Assembly: GCA_035511515.1 (NCBI GenBank)
Contig: DATKFG010000092.1
Span: 1 to 64,000, forward strand
From: VBCK01 sp035511515
GTDB taxonomy: Bacteria > Pseudomonadota > Gammaproteobacteria > Burkholderiales > Burkholderiaceae_F
Reading direction: 5' to 3'
Length of the DNA: 64,000 nucleotides
The notes under the pieces are model-generated. The model was not told where the DNA came from. It made no database searches and saw only the letters and a list, made by a program, of their open reading frames with translations. Made by a program: the position numbers and the translations under genes. How positions within the stretch are numbered: position 1 is the stretch's first letter; the number at the start of each line of letters is the position of its first letter. Shown here piece by piece: positions 45,116 to 52,976 of the stretch.

Positions 45116-45332
45116 AGCCGCCTCCCTGCACGCCGGTTGCGCCGTGGGCGGCCTCGCGCACATCGAAGACGTGCTCCCGGTGTTTGTCGGCCAGCGGATC
45201 GCGCGTGAATTTCATGATCGGATCGGCCAGCCGTTCGCGCTCGTACGGTTTCACCCATGGCTCAATGCCGCAGCCGGCCAGCAGCGTCGCGCCGGCCATC
45301 AGGCCCGCCGCGAGGGTCCGACGTAGTTTCAT
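45102..45332 (-). CDS. DUF4266 small lipoprotein
   Basis: 76 residues. Lipobox LLAGC (Cys near 21), then EPWVKPYERERLADPIM and a C-terminal Gly/Cys stretch (QGGGCGCN) typical of DUF4266. Function unknown; it is usually encoded just upstream of DUF3570. The closing CGC Cys pair may bind metal or form a disulfide, which would fit the TlpA thioredoxin encoded next to it. Overlaps the TlpA gene stop by 4 bases. Confidence 0.85.
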   Translation of the reverse strand: MKLRRTLAAGLMAGATLLAGCGIEPWVKPYERERLADPIMKFTRDPLADKHREHVFDVREAAHGATGVQGGGCGCN

Positions 45333-45847
45333 TCTCGGAGCAACTCCTTGATCTGCTCTTCGTAGGTCTGCTCGTAGCCGTCCTTGTAGCCAAGATGGAC
45401 GTACCGCACGCGCCCGTCCCGGTCGATCAGCACCGTTGATGGCATCGTGCTCAGGTCGTACAAGCGGCTGACCGTCTTCTCGGTATCCAGCAGGACCGGA
45501 AACTGCAGCCCGAGCTTGGACGAGACGCCGGCCGCATTGCGAATGTCGTCGTCGACGTTGACCCCGAGCAGCTGGAAACCGGAGGCGTGGTACTTCTGGT
45601 AGAGGCGGTTCAGCCGCGGCATTTCCACCCGGCACGGTCCGCACCAGCTGGCCCAGAAATTCAGCATCACGACCTGCCCGCGTTGCTCCATCAGCCTCAG
45701 GTTGGAACCGGCCATGCTGTGCAGCGTGAAATCCGGCGCGGGGCCGGACGTCAAGGCGGAAGCGGCGCTCTGGCTGGCCGCTGCAGCCAGCCAGAGCGCG
45801 ATGATCGCCGCGGTCCGCGGCGCGTATGAAAGCAATCGCAAGTTCAT
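45329..45847 (-). CDS. TlpA-type periplasmic thioredoxin
   Basis: 172 residues. Signal peptide at about 1-30, then a thioredoxin fold with active site WCGPC (in VMLNFWASWCGPCRVEMPRL) and the cis-Pro in STMPSTVLIDRDG. It acts as a periplasmic disulfide reductase, perhaps keeping heme-binding Cys of the two cytochrome-like lipoproteins or the DUF4266 Cys residues reduced; that is inference. ATG 45847 is preferred to 45856 because AGGG then lies at normal distance. 15 bases from the barrel gene. Confidence 0.9.
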   Translation of the reverse strand: MNLRLLSYAPRTAAIIALWLAAAASQSAASALTSGPAPDFTLHSMAGSNLRLMEQRGQVVMLNFWASWCGPCRVEMPRLNRLYQKYHASGFQLLGVNVDDDIRNAAGVSSKLGLQFPVLLDTEKTVSRLYDLSTMPSTVLIDRDGRVRYVHLGYKDGYEQTYEEQIKELLRE

Positions 45848-45862
45848 GTGGGTCATCCCTGA

Positions 45863-46534
45863 TTAGAAAAACAAAGTGACCCCGCCAGTGAATTCCAGGT
45901 TCTGTGTCGACCTTTGCTGTCCCAATACGTCAAGCGCAAAAATGTGGTCCCGCATGTCCACCTGCAGCGACGACCAGTTGGACAGCCACACGCGAACGCC
46001 GAAACCGGCGTTCGCGGTGAAGTGGCGCTGGTCGAACACCTTCGTGCTGCCGAGTCCCGCGATCAGATACAGCGCGGTGGGCCTCGCCGTGGTCTTCCAC
46101 CAGAATACTTCGCCTGGAAGCACGTTGAAGCCGAAGGACATGTTGTAATAACTGAGCTTCTCTTCCTGATTGGGGAAGATGCCGCCCGGCAGGATCTGGC
46201 GGAAGATCTCGTCCGTCACGCGCGTGTTGCCGTAAATCGCCTCGGCGAAGAAATCCTCGGTGATGTGATAGCCGAGCCGCACTCCCCCCACCAGATCGGA
46301 GCCGAAATACTGGGTGGAATACACCCCGGTGAACACTCCGAGCTCGAAATCGTTCGACGGGATGTGCAGGACTTTGACCGGCCGCCGGTCGAGCTCCGGC
46401 TGGATCACCTGCTCGTCGGAAGCGGGCGGTCTGGAGGGCTCATCGGTGGCCTGCTGGTCGGCCGCGTGCGCCAACGGGCCGATGCCGAAGGTGGCCAGCA
46501 GCAGCAGGTTTTTCCAGGATGCAGGCTTGTGCAT
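45863..46534 (-). CDS. Outer-membrane beta-barrel protein, OMP_myx_plus type
   Basis: 223 residues. Signal peptide (about 1-24), a short linker, then a barrel domain from about residue 60 (NDFELGVFTGVYSTQYFGSD) to the end (LEFTGGVTLFF). The segment WSSLQVDMRDHIFALDVLG is typical of a barrel family first noted in myxobacteria and found with AgmX and TolQR genes. It corresponds in type to GltA/GltB of the Myxococcus Glt complex. It lies 17 bases after a second barrel gene. Confidence 0.82.
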   Translation of the reverse strand: MHKPASWKNLLLLATFGIGPLAHAADQQATDEPSRPPASDEQVIQPELDRRPVKVLHIPSNDFELGVFTGVYSTQYFGSDLVGGVRLGYHITEDFFAEAIYGNTRVTDEIFRQILPGGIFPNQEEKLSYYNMSFGFNVLPGEVFWWKTTARPTALYLIAGLGSTKVFDQRHFTANAGFGVRVWLSNWSSLQVDMRDHIFALDVLGQQRSTQNLEFTGGVTLFF

Positions 46535-46551
46535 GGGTCGCTCGCGAATGT

Positions 46552-47274
46552 TCAGAAGAAAAAGCCGAGCCCGATCGTGACCGCGCGATACTGATCGGTG
46601 CGGTTGTCTGCGATGTAAGCCAGGTACTGCGTGTAGTCCAGGCGCGCGATGAAACGCTCCGTCAGATGCAGCTGCAGTCCGACCGTCGCGTCCGCAAGCC
46701 GGGCGCTGGTCTTGGCCCCCGCCACCAGGGTCGCGTTGGGCAGGTTGCTCATCCGGCCGACGCCGACGCCAAAGTACGGCGCCAGCCTCCAGTCCGACCA
46801 GGGCTCCAGAAGCAGGTTCACGTGCCAGAAGTCGGTGCCGGAGAACGCGCCCTGCACCTGCCCGCCGGTGGCCTCGATGGCCACCGTCCCGGTGACGTTA
46901 TAGCTCACCCACAACTTCTGCATCGGGTCGGACTTGAAGTGCCCGTAAGCGACGCCCATCTCAACCCGCCGCCGCAGGTAGTCGTCCACGAAGATGTCGC
47001 GAAAGCGGGTCGGGGTGCCGATCTGCGTGAGCGTCGTCTCGAGCTGGCGGCGATGGACCCAGCCTTCCTTGCCGTTGGAGGTACGCACCTGGACCCAGTC
47101 GGTGTGACGCACCTCGATTTCGATCCACTCATCGCGCTCGGCCACGTAGAAGACCGGGTAGCCCCGGCCGGGACCGGTGCGAAGCTCGATGAACGGGTCG
47201 GTGACCTGCACTTTTTCCCCCGCGGCCGCCGGAGCAAGCCACAGCGCCGGCAACAATGCGACGAGCCACATCAT
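46552..47274 (-). CDS. SH3-domain plus outer-membrane barrel protein
   Basis: 240 residues. Signal peptide (about 1-18), then a bacterial SH3 domain (about 20-85; VTDPFIELRTGPGRGYPVFY ... NGKEGWVHRRQLE), which often binds peptidoglycan, and an eight-strand-type barrel (about 100-240, ending YRAVTIGLGFFF). It may link the wall to the outer membrane and pair with the barrel next to it. ATG 47274 starts the signal peptide; a TTG at 47316 abuts the upstream stop but has no ribosome binding site. Confidence 0.8.
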   Translation of the reverse strand: MMWLVALLPALWLAPAAAGEKVQVTDPFIELRTGPGRGYPVFYVAERDEWIEIEVRHTDWVQVRTSNGKEGWVHRRQLETTLTQIGTPTRFRDIFVDDYLRRRVEMGVAYGHFKSDPMQKLWVSYNVTGTVAIEATGGQVQGAFSGTDFWHVNLLLEPWSDWRLAPYFGVGVGRMSNLPNATLVAGAKTSARLADATVGLQLHLTERFIARLDYTQYLAYIADNRTDQYRAVTIGLGFFF

Positions 47275-47312
47275 CAACCGGTCTTTGGAAATCAAGGCGG
47301 CCGCCACGGCAG

Positions 47313-47927
47313 TCAAAAACTGTTGCAGGTGCTGCTATTCGGACTGCCGGGGTTGAACGGCGGCGAGAACATCGTCGAGTAGATGGTGGTGCTGAATTCG
47401 TCCTGCCCCTGGGGAACCGGATTTCCGATCCAGTACTCGATCAGTTTCACGTTCGAGTCGTTGGTGCTCGCGAAAACCACCCCGCCGCCGTGGAACACGT
47501 TGCGCACCAGCGGCTTGTTCAGCAGAAGGCTCTCTGAAGGCGAACCGATCACGGTTTCGCCCTGCGCCGAGGTGAAGTTCTTGTACATGTCGGAAGCGCG
47601 GATCACGGCAGGCGTGTTGGCCGCATTGGCCAGGTCAACGGGTTGGGCGGTCGCAATGATACGGAATGCCCCGCCAGCACCGGTCGCGCTGGCGTGACAC
47701 GCGGCCGCGGCGCAGGTCTTGGTGGTCGTGGCCCCGCCCACCGTGACCTGCAACGGGGTCACGAAGATCGGGTCAACACACTGTTGAAAATAGGCGAACG
47801 CCAGCGCCTGCGCACCCGAAAGCGGCGGGTCGCTGACGGTGCCGCCCCCGCAGGCGGCCAGCGCCATGAACGCGCAACCGGCTGTGGCGCGTGCACTCCT
47901 TGGGGGTCGTCCGGCCCTCTTCGTCAC
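47313..47927 (-). CDS. Lipoprotein with a CX4CH motif, cytochrome-like
   Basis: 204 residues from GTG 47927. Lipobox LAAC (MALAACGGG, Cys near 25). The mature protein has one Cys-rich site, CAAAACHAS, of the form CX4CH, resembling a c-type heme site with widened spacing. A later region (SESLLLNKPLVRNVFHGGGV, YWIGNPVPQGQDE) resembles the C-terminal segments of cytochrome-like proteins with planctomycete-type domains. Heme binding is an inference. The start GTG overlaps the stop of the large cytochrome gene (GTGA). Confidence 0.7.
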   Translation of the reverse strand: MTKRAGRPPRSARATAGCAFMALAACGGGTVSDPPLSGAQALAFAYFQQCVDPIFVTPLQVTVGGATTTKTCAAAACHASATGAGGAFRIIATAQPVDLANAANTPAVIRASDMYKNFTSAQGETVIGSPSESLLLNKPLVRNVFHGGGVVFASTNDSNVKLIEYWIGNPVPQGQDEFSTTIYSTMFSPPFNPGSPNSSTCNSF

Positions 47928-50900
47928 GGAACGCAGCCGGCCTGGATCCAGCTCGCAATCGTGTTGTAGTCCGCGCTGCCGGCCGGCAGGACCGCCGTGG
48001 TCTGACCGGTTGCGCCCGGAGGATGCGGGATCGTGGACGGCATGCTCAGCAGCAGGTTCGACGACGGAGCGCATGTGTTGGAGATCATCGTCAAGACCAC
48101 ATCGAAGTCGCCGGTCGGAATCCCGTTGGCATCCAGGCTCCCGGTCAGCACCAACTTGTTGTCCTTGAAGGACGTTCCCGGCGGCGGCAACTGATTGCTC
48201 CCGACTCCCTGGTGACAATTGGCCGCGCACGTCTTCATCAGGATCGGCTCGACCTGGGCGGCGAAGGTCGTCAGGCTCAGCGAGTTGACCATGCGCATCC
48301 CGCTGGATCCGTTGAACGGATCGTTATAGTACTTGGCGGCCAGATCCATCCATTCGGCCACCAAGCGCTTTTCGGCAGCGTTCAGCATTGTGGCATGGTT
48401 CGGCGCGCTCCCCGGCGGGTTCGGGTGCGCCGCCTGAGAGGCCGCATCGCTCATCAGGGTCTCGCCCCACAGGATCTCGGTCAGCCGGCTCTTGCGCGCC
48501 ACGCCGACCACGTCGCCCTCGCTGCCGGTCGGGATGACCAGCGCGGGATTGCGCTGGACCACCAGCACGCCGTCCTGGATCTGGGTTACCGGCTGCCCGG
48601 CCGAGTTGAGCATCGGAGTGCCTACGAGCAGCGATTCGTAGGACACCATGCGTCCGGTTCCGGCGATCGTGTGGCTCAGGTCCAGTCCGACCGGATCGGC
48701 GGCGTTGTGGCAATTGGTGCAGGTGCTTGTGCCACGGTTGAGTTCCCAAATCGGCTGGATGTGGTCGGGGTAGTTGATGATTCCGTTGGTCGGCGCCGGG
48801 GTCGCCAGGTCGTTGGGCCCAGGCGGCGTGTTGGTGTACTTCATCGAAATCGTCGTTCGCGCCGTCACGCCGGGCTTGCTGGTATCGGCCCACACGTCCA
48901 CGTAAAGGGGATCGTTCGAATAATTCATCGTGGTCGAATCGATCCGGCTCAGCGTCAATGCCATCGTGTCGCCCGCCTGGTGCTGGCTCGCCATCGTCGG
49001 CTTCCAGGCGGCCGGCACCGTATTGGCGACCGTTCCCGTATTGATCGCCGCGCCCCTGCGCGGGCTGTGGCAGCCGTCACAGGCGCGGTGCTCCCCGGCA
49101 CGCACCTGGATCCAGTTGGTGTGCATCTGGAAGGCGCGGCCCTCCGAATCGAGCAACTGCAGTGCGATCGGCGTATCGGCGGGAACCAGCAGGGCAACCG
49201 ATCCGTCCGGCTGCACGGGCGCGTACCCGAGCAGCTGCTGCATTTCGAACTCCGTGTCCCCGATCGCCTGCCGCGTGCCCGTCGCGCCGCTCGGCGGCGC
49301 CACCGCGCGCAGTACGCGGACGAAGCGCACCGGTGCGCACCCGTAGGCCGCATTGGCCGGATCCTTGATCTTCACCAGGTCCGCGACCTGCGGGCGCGTA
49401 TCGAGCGGATCGAGCGGCGCTGTCTTGGCGATCGCGGTGGTGCAGCCGGCCTGCAGATCGGTCGCGCTCAGCACCGGGTCTCCCATCCGTCCGAGGCCGT
49501 CGGTGTCGTATACGCTTTGCACGTCGAGCAGGCCGTAATTGGCCGGCAGCGTCGAATCCAGCAGCGTCGGTTGTACCGCTACCGGCTCGGTGCTCGCCAT
49601 GATCGGCACCGGACTCTTGTACAGGAACCCGGCCGGGGGCGCCGCCACGATCAGGAAGGTCTGCTGGTTCGGGTCGAACATGTAGATCGCGTACGACGGC
49701 CGCACGTTGTTCTGTATCGGGTCGGCCTTGACGTCGGCAACCAGGCGGTTCTCCGCGGTCACGCGGGCGATCTCGGCCGCGCTCAGGGTTGCGCACGACA
49801 CCGTGACGCCATTTTTCGTGACCTCACACGGCGCATAGGCGAGCAGAACCCGGTTGGTGCCGTCGCGCAGCGGGAACGGCGTCGTGATCCGCCCGTACTG
49901 CGAAATCCCCGAGCCGAAGTTCAGCGCCTGCGCCGTGGGCTGGGTCTGGCCGCCCTGTGCCGGGATCGTCGAGTTGGCCGGCGTGTTCTGCTCCGTGTAG
50001 TCGGCCGCGTTGATGAACATCAGGGCGCCGCCTTCCTGGGTCCGGTCCAGCGGCATCGCGTCGGTCGCGATATACCCCTTGTAGGGGCCGTTCGGATCCA
50101 TGTCGCGCGGGTGCAGGAAGCTGTTGACGTCGTTGTGCGCGCCGTACAGCACGAACAGGGCCGTGCCGTCCGGTTTGGTCGTGAACACCGTGAAGCGGTT
50201 GCGGTCGCCCACGTGGTCCCAGCGCGAGTACATGATGGTGCCGTCGGGGCGCACCACCGGGTTGCGGTCGTGGCTCTGGTTGAACGAGATCTGCTGGATG
50301 TGGCCGCCGTTCAGATCCATCGTGTGCAGGTTGGAGACCTGCTCGCGCTCGTATTCGTCCAGTGCCAAATAGCTGTGACCCAGGGCCTGGTTCGGAAACG
50401 ACGCGGTTTGCCGGTTGGAGGCGAACACGAAGCCCGCGCCGCCGGGCAGGTAGCTCGCCGCAACGTCGTCGCTCGAGGAACTGGTGATGCGCCGGAACGA
50501 GCCGTTGGTGAGCCCGCCCGTGGTCATGTCGTATTCCCAGATGTTCCAGTGGCCGGTGCAGGCGGGCTGACCGCCGATGGTCGATGTGTTCGAGGCCGGG
50601 CAATTCATCGCGAACACGATCTTCTTGCCGTCGAACGACACCGACGGGTCGGTGACGTCGCCTTTGCCCTGGGTGAACTGTGCCGTGATGTTGTGTTCGG
50701 GCGCGCTGGGCGAGGACTTCTCGCGGATGATCAGGTCACCGCCCGGCGCAAACGGATTGGCCGTGAGCGGATTGAGCGTGACGGTGTTGGCCCGCTTCGC
50801 GTACGCGATCGGAATGTTTCCGGCCACGGTCGTCGATCCGGAATCGGAGGTGGAACCCGACATGCACGCTGCCAGCGCGATGCTCGAGGCAAGCGCCGTC

Positions 50901-50941
50901 CAAGCGGCGAACCGGGAAGTCACTTCTGCGTGAACAGCCAT
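47924..50941 (-). CDS. HzsA-related c-type cytochrome lipoprotein with TolB-like repeats
   Basis: 1005 residues. Signal with lipobox LAAC (Cys near 26). The N-terminal half has TolB/PD40-type propeller text (DPSVSFDGKKIVFAM, NPVVRPDGTIMYSRWDH). The second half resembles the middle domain of hydrazine synthase alpha subunit, with heme motifs CDGCH and CTNCH and a third, widened one, CAANCH (CX3CH). The overall family is HzsA-related proteins of many non-anammox bacteria; hydrazine synthesis is not implied. It is probably surface- or periplasm-exposed and active in electron transfer. A strong GGAGG site precedes the ATG, and it follows apbE by 12 bases. Confidence 0.82.
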   Translation of the reverse strand: MAVHAEVTSRFAAWTALASSIALAACMSGSTSDSGSTTVAGNIPIAYAKRANTVTLNPLTANPFAPGGDLIIREKSSPSAPEHNITAQFTQGKGDVTDPSVSFDGKKIVFAMNCPASNTSTIGGQPACTGHWNIWEYDMTTGGLTNGSFRRITSSSSDDVAASYLPGGAGFVFASNRQTASFPNQALGHSYLALDEYEREQVSNLHTMDLNGGHIQQISFNQSHDRNPVVRPDGTIMYSRWDHVGDRNRFTVFTTKPDGTALFVLYGAHNDVNSFLHPRDMDPNGPYKGYIATDAMPLDRTQEGGALMFINAADYTEQNTPANSTIPAQGGQTQPTAQALNFGSGISQYGRITTPFPLRDGTNRVLLAYAPCEVTKNGVTVSCATLSAAEIARVTAENRLVADVKADPIQNNVRPSYAIYMFDPNQQTFLIVAAPPAGFLYKSPVPIMASTEPVAVQPTLLDSTLPANYGLLDVQSVYDTDGLGRMGDPVLSATDLQAGCTTAIAKTAPLDPLDTRPQVADLVKIKDPANAAYGCAPVRFVRVLRAVAPPSGATGTRQAIGDTEFEMQQLLGYAPVQPDGSVALLVPADTPIALQLLDSEGRAFQMHTNWIQVRAGEHRACDGCHSPRRGAAINTGTVANTVPAAWKPTMASQHQAGDTMALTLSRIDSTTMNYSNDPLYVDVWADTSKPGVTARTTISMKYTNTPPGPNDLATPAPTNGIINYPDHIQPIWELNRGTSTCTNCHNAADPVGLDLSHTIAGTGRMVSYESLLVGTPMLNSAGQPVTQIQDGVLVVQRNPALVIPTGSEGDVVGVARKSRLTEILWGETLMSDAASQAAHPNPPGSAPNHATMLNAAEKRLVAEWMDLAAKYYNDPFNGSSGMRMVNSLSLTTFAAQVEPILMKTCAANCHQGVGSNQLPPPGTSFKDNKLVLTGSLDANGIPTGDFDVVLTMISNTCAPSSNLLLSMPSTIPHPPGATGQTTAVLPAGSADYNTIASWIQAGCVP

Positions 50942-50953
50942 CTTTGCCTCCTG

Positions 50954-51961
50954 CTACCGATCCTTTGAGAAACGGCCCCCGTCCAGCAACCCCGACGAGT
51001 AATGCAGCGTCCCCGCCGAGTCCACCACCACCGCATCGACGCCATCGAGCGAGTCAATCAGGCGCAAGCCCTTGTCCACGCCCATCACGAACACGCTTTT
51101 GGTCAGCGCTTCGCTCGTGAGCCCATCCGGCGCGATCACCGTCACGCTGCGCACGGCGGCGGGCGATCTGCCCGTGGCCGGATCGATCAGATGGTGGTAA
51201 CGAATCCCGTCCGCCTCGAAATAACGCTCGTAGTCCCCCGACGTCGAGACGGCGGCGTCCTGCAGCGGCAGCACCGCCACCATCTCGCCCGCCTTGCGCG
51301 GGTCGCGGATCCCGATGGTCCAAGGCCGGCCGCGCCGGTCGCCCACGATGCGGCTGTCGCCGCCCGCGGTGACGATCGCGTGGCCGATGCCGCGGCGCGC
51401 GAGGATCGCCGCGCCGTCGTCCACTGCCAGGCCCTTGGCGAAGCCGCCCAGATCGATCCGCACGCCGGGTCGCGCAAACCGGAGCGTGCGCGCGCGCGGG
51501 TCCAGCTGCAGGTTGCGGTAGCCGACGCACGCCTTTGCGCGCTGCAGCTCGTGCTCGGCCGGCCGGATTCCCAGCCGGTAGTCGTACAGATGGCCCACGG
51601 CGGCATAGGTGATGTCGAATGCGCCGCCCGACAGCTCGGAAAACTCGATCGAGCGCGCGATGATGTCGTACATCGGCGCGCTGAGCGGCACCGGCCGGTC
51701 CGACGCCTCGCGATTGATGCGCGACAGCTCCGAGTCCGGCTTGAAGGGGCTCATCGTCTCGTCGATGTGATGCATTTGCTCCATCACGGCCGCGATCGCG
51801 CACTCGCCGGCGGTGCGATCGGCGCTCCAAAGCTCAACCCGCACCGCCGTCCCCATGATGGCTTGCTCACGCCTCGACCATTGCCCGGGTTCCACGCCGC
51901 CGGCCGGGCTGCTGGGCGCAGCCACGGCGCGTCGGGCGATGCTTCTCAATCCACTCAACAT
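50954..51961 (-). CDS. apbE: FAD:protein FMN transferase (ApbE family)
   Basis: 335 residues. Attaches FMN from FAD to Thr of target proteins, or acts as an FAD pyrophosphatase, in the periplasm. Family motifs: MGTAVRVELW at the domain start, DLGGFAKGLAVDDGAAIL, VTAGGDSRIVGD and HHLIDPATGRSP. There is an N-terminal 35-residue lead without a clear signal peptide. It is the first gene of the long minus-strand operon, 12 bases before the cytochrome gene. ATG 51961 is the only good start; the upstream frame falls in the promoter region. No FMN-binding-domain partner is encoded nearby. Confidence 0.92.
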   Translation of the reverse strand: MLSGLRSIARRAVAAPSSPAGGVEPGQWSRREQAIMGTAVRVELWSADRTAGECAIAAVMEQMHHIDETMSPFKPDSELSRINREASDRPVPLSAPMYDIIARSIEFSELSGGAFDITYAAVGHLYDYRLGIRPAEHELQRAKACVGYRNLQLDPRARTLRFARPGVRIDLGGFAKGLAVDDGAAILARRGIGHAIVTAGGDSRIVGDRRGRPWTIGIRDPRKAGEMVAVLPLQDAAVSTSGDYERYFEADGIRYHHLIDPATGRSPAAVRSVTVIAPDGLTSEALTKSVFVMGVDKGLRLIDSLDGVDAVVVDSAGTLHYSSGLLDGGRFSKDR

Positions 51962-52092
51962 GTAAACAGCCGGCTCAGTGCCGGCTTCCCCGGAACAGCG
52001 GATGGTTTTCGGACCGATTCGGCCGCTCGCGCCGCCAAGCCGGCGCAAGCGGACGGCCCGATAGCACGCGACGCGTCGGACTCGCTGCGCCC

Positions 52093-52121
52093 TTTATAGC
52101 GCCGCATTGTTGGTATCGACA
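52093..52121 (-). promoter_or_regulatory. Weak candidate promoter for the apbE operon
   Basis: On the minus strand, TATAAA (52093-52098) is preceded at 17 bases by TGTCGA (52116-52121). The -10 is good, the -35 poor. It lies about 130 bases upstream of apbE, in the only gap large enough to hold the promoter of the 18-gene unit. Confidence 0.3.
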
Positions 52122-52151
52122 TTAAGTGCGCTACTTCCTTTGTGGGAGTCC

Positions 52152-52173
52152 TTTCGACGGACTTAGGTCGAAA
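52152..52173. other. Hairpin between the hydrolase and apbE units
   Basis: TTTCGAC (52152-52158) and GTCGAAA (52167-52173) form a perfect 7-bp stem with an 8-nt loop, inside TTTGTGGGAGTCC text that resembles short REP-type repeats of other proteobacteria. It lies 13 bases past the stop of the 52186 gene and may end that transcript. Confidence 0.4.
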
Positions 52174-52185
52174 TCCCTAGACCGT

Positions 52186-52971
52186 TCAGTGGATGCGACC
52201 GAGGGCGTCGGCGATGGCGCGCGTGTACGAATCGAATTCCTGCAGGTCGTTGTGGCCGCCGCCTTCGATCCGCACCAGCTCGGAATGGCGGGCCAATGCC
52301 TGCAGGCGCACGCTGTGATCGAACGGGATCAGCGCATCCCGGTCGCCATGAATCATCAGGACGGCGCCCTCGATCCGCCCGATGTCTTCGAACGTCTTCA
52401 ACGGGTAGCGCAGCAACGACGTGGGAAGGATGGGGTAGTGCAGGCGCGCGAGCTCGGCCAGGCTCCAGTAAGGTGAAACCAGCACGGTCAGGTCGGGCTG
52501 CACCTGCGCAGCCAGGCGCGCTGCCAGCGCCGTGCCGAGCGAGCGGCCATAGATGATCTTTCGCTGGCCCTGGTAGCGGGCCGCAATGTGGCGCCACGCG
52601 ACCGCCACATCCTGGTGCAACTGGTCCTCGCTTTCGATCCGCCCGGTGCTCTTGCCGTAGCCGCGGTAGTCGATCATGAAGACATCCACGTTGGTGGCCC
52701 AGTAAAACGGCGTGTCGACGAACCAGTCGGCCAGGTTGCCTGCGTTGCCGTGCAAAAAGAACACCACGCCTCGGGGCTGCGGCAGCGTCAGATGCAGCGC
52801 TGACAGCGTTGCTCCATCGACCGGGACCCGGACCTCGTCCACTCCTGGCAACCCGAAGTCGTAATCGGCGCGAAGCGTCTGCGGGAAAAATATCAGCGCT
52901 TCCTGGCGCAGGTAGAGCAGCGCCAGCAAGCCCGCCAGGGCCACGATCGCGATACCGGCTGCGGTGACCAA
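52186..52971 (-). CDS. Membrane-anchored alpha/beta hydrolase
   Basis: 261 residues. An N-terminal membrane helix (about 3-20, AAGIAIVALAGLLALLYL) precedes a serine hydrolase fold: oxyanion HGNAGN, nucleophile elbow GRSLGT, acid in IHGDRDALIPF and His in GGGHNDLQ. It resembles the BEM46/YfhR type of hydrolases anchored at the inner membrane. The start is TTG at 52971, which is uncertain; GTG at 52944 is an alternative inside the helix. Last gene of the ATPase-less MCE set, 5 bases after the lipoprotein. Confidence 0.82.
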   Translation of the reverse strand: MVTAAGIAIVALAGLLALLYLRQEALIFFPQTLRADYDFGLPGVDEVRVPVDGATLSALHLTLPQPRGVVFFLHGNAGNLADWFVDTPFYWATNVDVFMIDYRGYGKSTGRIESEDQLHQDVAVAWRHIAARYQGQRKIIYGRSLGTALAARLAAQVQPDLTVLVSPYWSLAELARLHYPILPTSLLRYPLKTFEDIGRIEGAVLMIHGDRDALIPFDHSVRLQALARHSELVRIEGGGHNDLQEFDSYTRAIADALGRIH

Positions 52972-52976
52972 TCGGC

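Noticed and set aside
45116..45163. ATG start for DUF3570 at 45163
   Set aside because: It would overlap DUF4266 by 62 bases with no ribosome binding site; GTG at 45115 has GGGAGG at 6 bases.
47924..50941. Hydrazine synthase (anammox) function
   Set aside because: Only the fold and heme motifs resemble HzsA. No HzsB, HzsC or other anammox genes are present and the host is not a planctomycete.
47891..50968. 1025-codon open frame on the plus strand
   Set aside because: It is antisense to the HzsA-related cytochrome gene. Its translation is rich in Arg, His, Gln and Gly with no domain, as expected from a high-GC shadow frame.
34289..51961. A plain TonB-ExbBD iron uptake system
   Set aside because: There is no TonB-dependent receptor, siderophore or heme gene. 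The TonB-like protein has an AgmX/PglI tail and TPR and barrel genes accompany it.
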